A stretch of 64,000 bases of DNA from contig JAGTTO010000001.1 of NCBI GenBank assembly GCA_018223435.1, forward strand, positions 124,001-188,000, given 5' to 3'. Numbering within the stretch: position 1 is the first letter of the stretch; the number at the start of each line of letters is the position of its first letter. The position numbers were made by a program, and so were the translations under genes. Origin of the DNA: Lachnospiraceae bacterium Marseille-Q4251 (GTDB taxonomy: Bacteria > Bacillota > Clostridia > Lachnospirales > Lachnospiraceae). This document shows, piece after piece, positions 9,278 to 17,754 of the stretch. The notes beneath the pieces are model-generated. The model was not told the DNA's origin. It was given only the letters and a program-made list of their open reading frames with translations, and ran no database searches.

Positions 9278-9307
9278 GAATGTCCGCATCCGGACATTCT
9301 TTTTTTA
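9278..9307 (+). terminator. Terminator of the plus-strand protease transcript
   Basis: GAATGTCCG (9278-9286) pairs with CGGACATTC (9291-9299) around CATC, followed on the plus strand by seven T. The minus strand has no T run here. It therefore most likely ends the S8 protease mRNA, whose 3' part would be antisense to the small minus-strand gene. Confidence 0.7.
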
Positions 9308-10495
9308 TTATATAAAGTTGATAAAAACAGTGATCGCCAGGCTGTTGATGAAGTCTGCGAAAAGGCTGCCCACCAGCGGCACCAGAAGGTAAGCCTTGAC
9401 GGAGGGCGCATATTTTTCACAGAGCACCTGCATGTTTGCCATGGCGTTGGGCGTCGCTCCCATTCCAAAGCCACAGACTCCGGCAGAAAGAACGGCAGCG
9501 TCGTAATCGCTTCCCATGACACGGAATACGATAAAGTTCGTGTAGACAAAGAGCAGCACGGTCTGACCAGCCAGAAGCACCAAAAGGGGCAGGGCCAGAG
9601 CCGCTAGCTGCCAGAGCTTCAGGGTGATCATGGCGATACCGAGGAACAGGGACAGACTGATGCCGCCGATATCGTTGATCTCGCCCATGTAGATCGTGAA
9701 CTTGCCGGAATATTCGCCGATATTCCGGATAAAGGCGGCCACGATCATGGCTCCGATATAGACCGGGAAGGTCATTCCCGTGAGAGAGAGAAGCCTTGAC
9801 ACAATGGTTCCAAGGCCCATGGCAATGATGAGCTGGAACACAGCGGAGGGGTACATACTGGCATGGCGTTCATGTTTTTTCTCCTCCTCCACCAGAAGGC
9901 TGTCATCCTCGGGAACCACCGTGTCTAAGAGGTTCTTTTTCTCAATCAGACGTTTTCCCAAAGGACCGCCCATCATGCTGCCGGCAATCAGGCCGAAGGT
10001 AGCGCCCGCGGTACAGAGGGTCGTAGCTCCGGAGATTCCGAAATCCTCCAGAATCGGTCCGAAAGCTCCGGCAGTTCCGTGGCCTCCCACCATCGGAATG
10101 GAACCAGTGCATAAACCCACCAGAGGGCTGATCTGAAGAAGTTTCGCAAGACCCACTGCCAGGAAATTCTGGCAGAAAATCAGACCGATGACAAGGCCAA
10201 GAAACACAATCAGAGCCTTTCCTCCGCTCTTTAAGACTTTTAAGTTTGCCTGGAAGCCCACGGAGGTGAAGAAAAATACCATGCACACATCCTTTAAGAT
10301 ATCGTCAAAGGAAAACTCCGCAATACCTGTCACATAGCAGATACAGGTAAACACCGCGAAAATGACGCCGCCAATGACCGGAGCGGGAATACAGAATTTT
10401 TCCAGAATACTGCACTTACGTTTCAAATATTTTCCAAGCATCAGAACCAGCACTGCAGCCGCAATGGTCTGATACATATCCAGCTGAATCTTCAT
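9308..10495 (-). CDS. GltS-family sodium/glutamate-type symporter
   Basis: A 395-residue integral membrane carrier with about ten hydrophobic segments. It shows family landmarks such as SIPMVGGHGTAGAFGPILED in the first half and GFGMGATPNAMANMQ in the second, the two inverted-repeat re-entrant regions of GltS. The family imports glutamate with sodium. The ATG overlaps the stop of the preceding TAXI binding-protein gene by four bases (ATGA), so the two are translationally coupled and probably act together as a binding-protein-dependent secondary transporter. The substrate is therefore probably glutamate or a related dicarboxylate; this is an inference. Confidence 0.9.
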   Translation of the reverse strand: MKIQLDMYQTIAAAVLVLMLGKYLKRKCSILEKFCIPAPVIGGVIFAVFTCICYVTGIAEFSFDDILKDVCMVFFFTSVGFQANLKVLKSGGKALIVFLGLVIGLIFCQNFLAVGLAKLLQISPLVGLCTGSIPMVGGHGTAGAFGPILEDFGISGATTLCTAGATFGLIAGSMMGGPLGKRLIEKKNLLDTVVPEDDSLLVEEEKKHERHASMYPSAVFQLIIAMGLGTIVSRLLSLTGMTFPVYIGAMIVAAFIRNIGEYSGKFTIYMGEINDIGGISLSLFLGIAMITLKLWQLAALALPLLVLLAGQTVLLFVYTNFIVFRVMGSDYDAAVLSAGVCGFGMGATPNAMANMQVLCEKYAPSVKAYLLVPLVGSLFADFINSLAITVFINFI

Positions 10496-11466
10496 TTGCT
10501 TCCTTTCTCCGTCCCGTCTTCCAGAGCCACACCGCAGTCCTCGTAGTATGCGGCCGCTCCTTTATGGAAGGGAACGGTGATTCCCTCCAGGGCTGCCGCC
10601 TCATCAAGAGAAATATCCACCGGCAGGGCGTACTGGACTTTCTCTTTGTTGTCAAAAAGTGTCTTTGTGATCTCTTTTACCTGAGCCGAAGAAAGCCTGT
10701 CGCTGGCCAACAGCACAGCCTTGACTCCCAGAGTTCTCGTTTCTTCCTCCTGTCCTTCATAGGTACCGGCCGGAATGAGATACTCGGAATAAAAATCATA
10801 GGACCGGGTCAGCTTGTTCAGCGTCTTCTCATCCAGACTGAGGAGCCGGACGCCGCACTGCTTCGCCAGTTCGCTGATGACTGTGGTCTCCACGCCCGCC
10901 GTACAAAAGAAAGCATCGATCCTTCCATCTTTCAACTGCTCGGCTGCGTCTGTATAATTGAGATTTACTTCCGTCAGCATCTGATCCGTCAGGCCGCTGG
11001 CCGCCAGGATCTTCCCGGCGTTCTGCTCCGTACCTGACTCTTCCTCTCCGATGCTCACCGTTTTTCCCAGAAGATCATCCATACTTATAATAGAAGAATC
11101 TTCTCTCACCACGATCTGGCAGGCTTCTGTATAAAGGGCAGCCACCGCCCCATATCCCTGGTAAGTTTTCCTGTCGGCAAAGTTTCCATCGCCGTTCCAG
11201 GCATCATGGAGGAGGTCCGCCTGGGCGACTGCCAGCTGGATATAACCCTCTGACAGCAGCCTTAAATTTGCCGCGGAACCGGCCGTCGTTTTTACGTCTA
11301 TCTGAAAATCATTATTTTCCGTGCTCAGAACATTGGCGAAGGTATCTGCAAAGATGTGATACACGCCGCCAAGCCCTGCCGCTCCGAAGCGCAGCTTCTT
11401 CGTTCCCGCGCTGCAGCCTGTAAGCAGAAGGAGCATGACACATAAAAAAATCCATTTTTTCTTCAA
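10492..11466 (-). CDS. TAXI-family solute-binding lipoprotein
   Basis: A 324-residue lipoprotein of the TAXI (TRAP-associated extracytoplasmic immunogenic) family. It has a signal peptide ending in the lipobox LLTGC with Cys18, then RFGAAGLGGVYHIFADTFAN and TAGSAANLRLLSEGYIQLAVAQ, the typical ligand-site region. A TTG start was chosen because GGAAG lies seven bases upstream and the product begins directly with a lipoprotein signal. The upstream ATG at 11508 lies inside the AGCS gene. No TRAP membrane subunit is nearby; instead the gene is coupled by a four-base overlap to a GltS-type carrier. Confidence 0.88.
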   Translation of the reverse strand: MKKKWIFLCVMLLLLTGCSAGTKKLRFGAAGLGGVYHIFADTFANVLSTENNDFQIDVKTTAGSAANLRLLSEGYIQLAVAQADLLHDAWNGDGNFADRKTYQGYGAVAALYTEACQIVVREDSSIISMDDLLGKTVSIGEEESGTEQNAGKILAASGLTDQMLTEVNLNYTDAAEQLKDGRIDAFFCTAGVETTVISELAKQCGVRLLSLDEKTLNKLTRSYDFYSEYLIPAGTYEGQEEETRTLGVKAVLLASDRLSSAQVKEITKTLFDNKEKVQYALPVDISLDEAAALEGITVPFHKGAAAYYEDCGVALEDGTEKGSK

Positions 11467-11488
11467 GGGAACACTTCCTTTCTTTTTT

Positions 11489-12883
11489 TCAGGCCTTCTC
11501 TTTCTCAAAAAACTCCTTCGCCAGCTTCACCACCGTACCGGAAAGCAGGAAAAGAGCAATGAGGTTCGGGATCGCCATCAGCCCGTTAAAGGTGTCCGCG
11601 ATATCCCACAGAAGTCCCAGCTCCATCGTCGCACCCAGAATCGTCACAAAAGAATAGACCACAAAGAAGGGACGGACAACTTTTTCACTGGAACAGAGAT
11701 ATTCGATGCAGCGGGCGCCGTAAAGGCCCCAGCCGATGATTGTGGAAAAGGCAAAGCAGCAAAGAGCCACAGCCGTAAAGACAGAAAACCAGCCGCCGTA
11801 AGTGGCGGTAAAGCCTGAGATCGTCAGTTCAGCTCCGGCAGGCTTTCCATAGCCGACGGAAACGCCACTGCAGAGAATCACGAGAGCCGTCAGGGTGCAA
11901 ATCACAAAGGTATCTGCGAAAACTTCAAAGATACCAAACATTCCCTGCTTTACCGGCTTCTTTGTGTCCGCGCAGGCGTGAGCAATGGAGCCCGTACCAA
12001 GGCCGGCCTCATTGGAAAAAATTCCGCGGGACACGCCTTTTTTCAGGCTCAGGAACATGCTTCCCACCAGACCGCCGGTGAAGGCTTTCGGTGAAAAAGC
12101 GCCGCCGATGATGGAGGCGAAAACCGCCGGAACATTCCGGATATTGAGAAACACCACGCCCAGAGCCATGACCACATAGAAAAGAGCCATGAAAGGCACA
12201 AGCTTCTCCGTCACGCTGCCGATCCGTTTCACACCGCCGAGAAGCACCATGGCCACCAACATGGCAATGAAAATACCGATAATGAGATTCAGCATCGAGA
12301 GAGCCGTCCGGTTTGTCAGATTATACTGGACCAGAGCCGTATCGATTGCGGTGGTAATCGTATTCACCTGGGTGGCATTACCGGTACCGAAGACCGTCAG
12401 CGCGCCAAAGAGCGAATAGAAGAAAGCCAGCCACTGCCATTTTTTCCCGAGGCCGTTTTTGATGTAGTACATGGGACCACCTACCAGGTCACCCTCCTTA
12501 TTCCGCTCGCGGAAATGGACAGCCAGCGTCACCTCTGCAAATTTGGTACACATGCCGAAAGCGGCAGAACACCACATCCAGAAGATGGCTCCCGGGCCGC
12601 CGATGGCAATCGCTCCCGCCACTCCTGCGATATTTCCGGTTCCCACTGTAGCGGCCAGAGCCGTGCAGACTGCTTGGAAAGGCGTCATGGAACCGTCTGA
12701 AGCATCCTTTTTCCGAAACATCCGCCCGATCGTGGTACGGATGGCATAAGGAAATTTCCGGATCTGCAGAAATCCCGTGCGAATACTTAAGAACATACCC
12801 ACGCCAAGAATGCAGATCATGGCAGGAACACCCCAGATAAAATTGTTGACCGCATTGTTCACGGCCATTATGATTTCAACCAT
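11489..12883 (-). CDS. AGCS-family sodium:alanine symporter
   Basis: A 464-residue membrane protein of the alanine or glycine:cation symporter family. It has the signature region TALAATVGTGNIAGVAGAIAIGGPGAIFWMW and the later GLGTGSIAHA segment with SNEAGLG. It imports alanine or glycine with sodium (or protons). Length and about eleven hydrophobic segments fit AgcS/AlsT. GGGAG lies before the ATG. The TAXI gene follows within 22 bases, so the three transport genes may be cotranscribed. A CTGACGCGTCAG palindrome lies 50 bases upstream of its start. Confidence 0.94.
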   Translation of the reverse strand: MVEIIMAVNNAVNNFIWGVPAMICILGVGMFLSIRTGFLQIRKFPYAIRTTIGRMFRKKDASDGSMTPFQAVCTALAATVGTGNIAGVAGAIAIGGPGAIFWMWCSAAFGMCTKFAEVTLAVHFRERNKEGDLVGGPMYYIKNGLGKKWQWLAFFYSLFGALTVFGTGNATQVNTITTAIDTALVQYNLTNRTALSMLNLIIGIFIAMLVAMVLLGGVKRIGSVTEKLVPFMALFYVVMALGVVFLNIRNVPAVFASIIGGAFSPKAFTGGLVGSMFLSLKKGVSRGIFSNEAGLGTGSIAHACADTKKPVKQGMFGIFEVFADTFVICTLTALVILCSGVSVGYGKPAGAELTISGFTATYGGWFSVFTAVALCCFAFSTIIGWGLYGARCIEYLCSSEKVVRPFFVVYSFVTILGATMELGLLWDIADTFNGLMAIPNLIALFLLSGTVVKLAKEFFEKEKA

Positions 12884-12932
12884 TTTTCTGTTTCTCCCTT
12901 TTCTTTTGTTTTCCCCGCGTTGCTGTAAACAG

Positions 12933-12944
12933 CTGACGCGTCAG
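12933..12944. promoter_or_regulatory. Perfect 12-base palindrome upstream of the AGCS symporter gene
   Basis: CTGACGCGTCAG is a perfect palindrome in the 118-base gap before the transporter genes, next to a GCTGT/ACAGC hairpin. It may be an operator. No clear promoter could be assigned, so the role is uncertain. Confidence 0.45.
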
Positions 12945-12971
12945 ATTCCTAAATTAGTATGTTATCACAAA

Positions 12972-13012
12972 AGAAAAAAGATGACAAGCCCGGATATGTC
13001 ATCACCCGGGCT
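12972..13012 (-). terminator. Terminator of the diguanylate cyclase gene
   Basis: On the minus strand AGCCCGG (13006-13012) pairs with CCGGGCT (12987-12993), followed by GTCATC and six T. The stem overlaps the last codons of the gene. Confidence 0.75.
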
Positions 13013-14678
13013 CGTATCTGTTCTCTCTGTGATATTTTTCTTTCTCTTTGTACATCTGATGATCCGCCGTCTTGGTCAGCGCTTCCAGATCCATGGTCTC
13101 CTCTTTCCAGACGAAGCCCGCGGAAATGCTCACCTCTTTTTCCTTCATTTTCGCATAGACGGTCTTAAGCTTCCTGAAGAACTCCTCTTCCTCCATGCCC
13201 ACGGCAATAACAACAAACTCGTCCCCGCCAATGCGGAAGGCTTTCTCCGGGAAGGAAGTCTTAATGACTGCCGCCGCATTCCGGATCAGCTCATCTCCTG
13301 CCTCATGACCTTTCTGATCGTTGACCTTTTTCAGACCGTTCAGATCGATGAAAGCCACTCCGACTTTTTCCACATGCCGGTTCTTGTAGTGCTCCAGAAC
13401 CTCAATATATTTATTTCGGTTAAAAAGCTCTGTCAGCATATCCCGGTAGCTCAGATATTTCAGTTTTTCCTGCTCTCTTTTCCGGGTGAGGCTGTCGGTG
13501 ACAAAGAACTGAAGCGAAGCCAGCAGAGTCTCATCGCTGTAGTGCTTCCTGGGATTGTCCACGCCCATGAAGCCGACGATTTTTTCATCTCTTAAAAGAG
13601 GAACAGCCAGCAGGCGGTTGATATCCTGCATTTTCAGGATCTCATAGTGGGGCGTTCCTTTTTCTAACTCCAGATCCGGAATATAGTATACATTTGACTC
13701 CTCAAATTTCTGCATCCAGATGGAGATCACCTCCACAGGAATCCCCTGAAGGTTCTCCTGCTGCTCCGTCACCTGATCTTTCACATACTCGTAGGTGTTC
13801 GTCAGGATTCCCTGGTCCGTATCCAGTTTGAAAATGTAGGTCCGGTCTGCGTCAAAGTAATCGTTGATGATCTCCAGCAGATGACGAATTGCCTTATCTA
13901 CATTCACGCTCGAGGAAAGCGCCTTGACGCAGCGGTTCAGAATCGTGGCGATCTCCAGACGTTCCTCGGTCTGGGCCTTGCTTTTTGACATTTTTTCGAG
14001 TTCTTCACTCTGCTCCTCCATGGCTGCAACATAGATCAGCACCATAGAAAAACTGATGGCTATACTGACAAGAGAAACTTCATAATGGAAAAACTGCACC
14101 AGCGCCGCCAGAGTCGGAAGAATAATATAGGAACTCATAAACAGGAAATCTCTCCGACGGATCCGCTTCCGATACTGAACCAGCAGAGTAAAATCAAGCA
14201 GCATACCGCTGGCCGGAAGCACCATGGCGAGCAGACAGGTGGAAGTTCTGTGATAAAGATTTGTCTCGTCAATAGTATAATAGAGATGCGTAAACTGCGA
14301 TACAACCACCAGAAAGGCGGCAAAAAATCCAATATACGATACCAGTCTGTATCTTTTATTCTGCTTCCGCTCTTCCGGAGGCATCAGGTGACAGCCGACA
14401 TACCAGTTGAAAAAGACAAGGACGAGATCTGAAGTCAGAAACAGCAGAAAGTTGCTGATCCGTACCATCCACCAGGCCGTTTTTCCAGGTCGGCCATCGA
14501 AGGCCCAGGCAAAAGCCTCACTGCTCAGAAACAGGGCTGTAAAGAGCTGCATATGCAGCATCCATCTCTTTTTCTCCCGGTTGTAATTTTTATCTTTCCC
14601 CATACACCAGGCTGCCAGAAGGCAGAAAAGGCTTCCCCACATAAGGACCGTAGTATGGGCCATATGATGATCCGGCAC
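13002..14678 (-). CDS. Membrane diguanylate cyclase with GAF and GGDEF domains
   Basis: A 558-residue signalling protein with about seven membrane helices (residues 1-220), a short coiled coil (EEQSEELEKMSKSK), a GAF-like domain (about 245-400), and a C-terminal GGDEF domain with an intact active site RIGGDEF starting near residue 484. It is predicted to make cyclic di-GMP from GTP in response to an envelope or small-molecule signal. The RxxD product-inhibition site expected just before GGDEF is absent (SFPE instead), so feedback inhibition may be weak. The GTG start is preceded by GGAGGAAATAAC. It ends in its own terminator and looks monocistronic. Confidence 0.92.
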   Translation of the reverse strand: MPDHHMAHTTVLMWGSLFCLLAAWCMGKDKNYNREKKRWMLHMQLFTALFLSSEAFAWAFDGRPGKTAWWMVRISNFLLFLTSDLVLVFFNWYVGCHLMPPEERKQNKRYRLVSYIGFFAAFLVVVSQFTHLYYTIDETNLYHRTSTCLLAMVLPASGMLLDFTLLVQYRKRIRRRDFLFMSSYIILPTLAALVQFFHYEVSLVSIAISFSMVLIYVAAMEEQSEELEKMSKSKAQTEERLEIATILNRCVKALSSSVNVDKAIRHLLEIINDYFDADRTYIFKLDTDQGILTNTYEYVKDQVTEQQENLQGIPVEVISIWMQKFEESNVYYIPDLELEKGTPHYEILKMQDINRLLAVPLLRDEKIVGFMGVDNPRKHYSDETLLASLQFFVTDSLTRKREQEKLKYLSYRDMLTELFNRNKYIEVLEHYKNRHVEKVGVAFIDLNGLKKVNDQKGHEAGDELIRNAAAVIKTSFPEKAFRIGGDEFVVIAVGMEEEEFFRKLKTVYAKMKEKEVSISAGFVWKEETMDLEALTKTADHQMYKEKEKYHRENRYEPG

Positions 14679-14702
14679 CGTTATTTCCTCCGTTTTTTTA
14701 CG

Positions 14703-15638
14703 TTAATGATACTTTCTTTCAATGAGTTTTCCATAGCATGCCGCCAACACCTGCTGAAACAGCGTTCCGATCATCACAGGAAACAGAACCTCCCCGGGAA
14801 AATAAGCCGCCGCAATCACAGCCCCCGCGCTGATGTTCCGCATGCCGGAGCCATAGATCATGGACACCGCCGTCTCCCTGTCTCCTCCAAAAAAACGGGA
14901 CAGAAACCAGCCGATAGCATAACCCGAGGCCGCCAGCAGGAGAATTGCCGCCGCCACAAGAACACGCTGGGGCGTCAGATCCCGCACATAGGGAGCGACC
15001 TTCGATGAATTAGAGGTCACGACGAAGATCAGACACATTTTGGAAAAAGGTGCCAGCTTCGACGGCCATTCTTTCTGCACTCTTCCATGAGTCAGCTCGT
15101 TGAGACTCATCGCCGCCAGCGCCGGAAGGGCTATCATAAAAAGAAGTTCCCGCATCATGCCCGCCGCATCCATGGATACCCGGGAACCAACAAGGAGCTG
15201 AAGGGTCGCCGGAATCAGAAAAGGTGCCAGAAGGGTGTCAGCGATGACCAGAGACAGGGACAGCGGGCTGTTTCCGCCGTAAATCGTCACCCACATAAGG
15301 CCGACCACGGCTGTAGGCACGGAAAATTCCAGCACCATACCCGTGATAAGGTCGTCATTTCCCGGAAAGAGTAGGTGTCCCAGGCCGCAGGCCAGAACCG
15401 GCAGCAACACATGGAGTACGCCGAGACAGGCCAGCAGGGGAAAAGGCCGCTTCAGCACCCGGGCCATATCGTGAAAATCCGATTTCAGAGCTCCCGTGAA
15501 GGTCATAAAGGCAAACACCAGGGAAACATAAGGCAGCCCATGCTTCGCGACATCCGGAAAAAGCACACCAAAAAGAAGACAGGCCGGTGTAACCAGCGCC
15601 ATCCATTTTTCTATAAATTGATTAAATTTACTGAGCAT
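14703..15638 (-). CDS. BASS-family (bile acid:sodium symporter-like) transporter
   Basis: A 311-residue membrane protein with nine to ten hydrophobic segments and the bile acid:sodium symporter fold pattern: VFAFMTFTGALKSD early, EFSVPTAVVGLMWV in the middle, and YGSGMRNISAGAVIAAAYF near the end. Bacterial members move organic anions such as pyruvate, pantoate or taurocholate with sodium, so the substrate cannot be read from sequence. A GGAAGAAAG site precedes the ATG. It ends 24 bases before the cyclase gene, so readthrough is possible. Confidence 0.82.
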   Translation of the reverse strand: MLSKFNQFIEKWMALVTPACLLFGVLFPDVAKHGLPYVSLVFAFMTFTGALKSDFHDMARVLKRPFPLLACLGVLHVLLPVLACGLGHLLFPGNDDLITGMVLEFSVPTAVVGLMWVTIYGGNSPLSLSLVIADTLLAPFLIPATLQLLVGSRVSMDAAGMMRELLFMIALPALAAMSLNELTHGRVQKEWPSKLAPFSKMCLIFVVTSNSSKVAPYVRDLTPQRVLVAAAILLLAASGYAIGWFLSRFFGGDRETAVSMIYGSGMRNISAGAVIAAAYFPGEVLFPVMIGTLFQQVLAACYGKLIERKYH

Positions 15639-15694
15639 ATTTCTTTCTTCCTTAATATATATTTTTTATGATACGATGAATCTGGAAAAAAGGC

Positions 15695-15747
15695 AAGAAA
15701 AAAAGACCTCCGGGGAACATCTTCGGCGATATTCCCCAAGGTCTTTT
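15695..15747 (-). terminator. Terminator of enolase
   Basis: AAAGACCT-T-GGGGAA pairs with TTCCCC-GG-AGGTCTTT on the minus strand, followed by TTTTTTTCTT. It is strong and lies just past the eno stop codon. Confidence 0.9.
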
Positions 15748-15777
15748 CATTTTCAGGTCAGATGTCTGCAGATTGCC

Positions 15778-17145
<1,368 letters not shown>

Positions 17146-17154
17146 TCACAGTAA

Positions 17155-17206
17155 GTTAGGTTTTTCTAACCATGGTTAGTTTATCATAACTTTCTGTGAA
17201 ATGCAA
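17155..17206 (-). promoter_or_regulatory. Enolase promoter with CTAAC/GTTAG inverted repeats
   Basis: Minus strand TTGCAT (17201-17206), 17-base spacer, TAAACT (17178-17183). The perfect 14-base palindrome CTAACCATGGTTAG (17166-17179) and a further GTTAG arm at 17155 lie at the expected transcription start, a likely operator. The -35 and spacer are almost identical to those of the rplS promoter. Confidence 0.7.
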
Positions 17207-17258
17207 GAGAAATCCCGGAACATAATTGAGAAAGTTTGCGTAACAAGTATTTTTGTAT

Positions 17259-17298
17259 AGCAAAACAGCAGCACCATAACGGCGCTGCTGCTTTTTTT
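17259..17298 (-). terminator. GC-rich terminator after the cobalamin riboswitch RNA
   Basis: CAGCAGCGCC pairs with GGTGCTGCTG around GTTAT (arms 17281-17290 and 17266-17275), followed on the minus strand by TTTTG. The plus strand has seven T at 17292-17298, so it can work in both directions. Confidence 0.75.
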
Positions 17299-17692
17299 AC
17301 ATCGAAAGAACAGATGCGGAATTTCTGTTCTTAAGAAGGAGGTATTGTTCGTGTATATTAATATGCTCGAGATGCATACAATCATAATCATAAATAAAAA
17401 CTGCCTGCCTACCCATGGCTGACATCTCTGAGACACTTGCGGAATTGTGTCCGATTGGATGTTTGACTTTACTCGGAAGCCCATCTCAAATACCAAGCAG
17501 GTTTCCTGACTTACAGATCGTTACACCGACTCCCCTTCTCACATCTATGTATGGGTAATGCAATGGGATCATTGAGCGGTATTCCCTGTTTACAGTGACC
17601 GGATCGTCCAGGACTTGCACCTGGTTCCCTCTTCAGACAGTAACTGCGGAATTGTACTGCCTGCACTTGATACTGCAATATTAAATTACACT
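17260..17692 (-). ncRNA. Orphan non-coding RNA carrying a cobalamin riboswitch and three equal-loop hairpins
   Basis: A predicted transcript of about 430 bases, from a perfect consensus promoter to the GC-rich terminator, with no credible reading frame. Its 5' half is a cobalamin riboswitch. Three hairpins carry the identical nine-base loop AATTCCGCA with different stems: 17638-17659 (within the riboswitch, stem CAGTAC/GT-ACTG), 17432-17451 (GACAC/GTGTC, with outer ACATC/GATGT) and 17306-17332 (nine perfect pairs). Between the last two hairpins lies ACCTCCTTCTT (minus strand, 17332-17342), complementary to Shine-Dalgarno sequences. TACCCAT inside the riboswitch can pair with ATGGGTA near 17413, just before a TTTTTATTT stretch, so ligand-controlled folding or termination is plausible. 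The function is inferred and unproven. Confidence 0.65.
17490..17675 (-). promoter_or_regulatory. Cobalamin riboswitch aptamer
   Basis: Read on the minus strand it contains the B12 box GTAAGTCAGGAAACCTGC, the core GAGGGAACCAGGTGCAAGTC followed by CTGGACGATCCGGTCACTG, and a closing P1 stem between AAGTGCAGG (17660-17668) and CCTGCTT (17495-17501). These match the classic AdoCbl-type aptamer (Rfam Cobalamin family, by recall). The next gene downstream is enolase, which has its own promoter beyond a terminator, so no B12-related gene is under its control. Confidence 0.92.
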
Positions 17693-17698
17693 AACAAC

Positions 17699-17727
17699 AT
17701 TATAGACTTAAAAAGGGAGGTTGTCAA
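17699..17727 (-). promoter_or_regulatory. Perfect consensus promoter of the riboswitch RNA
   Basis: Minus strand TTGACA (17722-17727), 17-base spacer, TATAAT (17699-17704): exact consensus at the ideal distance. The spacer and -35 are embedded in the terminator of the preceding gene. Confidence 0.88.
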
Positions 17728-17740
17728 CCCCCCCTTTTTC
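17708..17740 (-). terminator. Terminator of the leucine-rich-repeat protein gene
   Basis: On the minus strand AAAAAGGGGGGGTTG pairs with CAACCTCCCTTTTT (one mismatch, tight loop). T-rich ends on both strands suggest bidirectional action. It overlaps the riboswitch RNA promoter. Confidence 0.8.
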
Positions 17741-17754
17741 TAATAAAATTGATT

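Noticed and set aside
17331..17412. Plus-strand short frame with a strong AAGAAGGAGG site and GTG start (about 23 codons)
   Set aside because: It lies on the strand opposite the riboswitch RNA, behind a plus-strand terminator, with no clear promoter. The site is better explained as the complement of the anti-Shine-Dalgarno segment.
17176..17496. 106-codon minus-strand frame downstream of the cobalamin riboswitch
   Set aside because: It starts inside the riboswitch P1/B12 box, runs through two hairpins, the terminator and the eno promoter, has no ribosome site, and its sequence resembles no protein family.
17306..17659. Plus-strand reading of the equal loops (TGCGGAATT) as a CsrA-binding sponge RNA
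   Set aside because: The loops read GCGGA rather than A-N-GGA and the plus strand has no good promoter there, whereas the minus strand has a perfect one.
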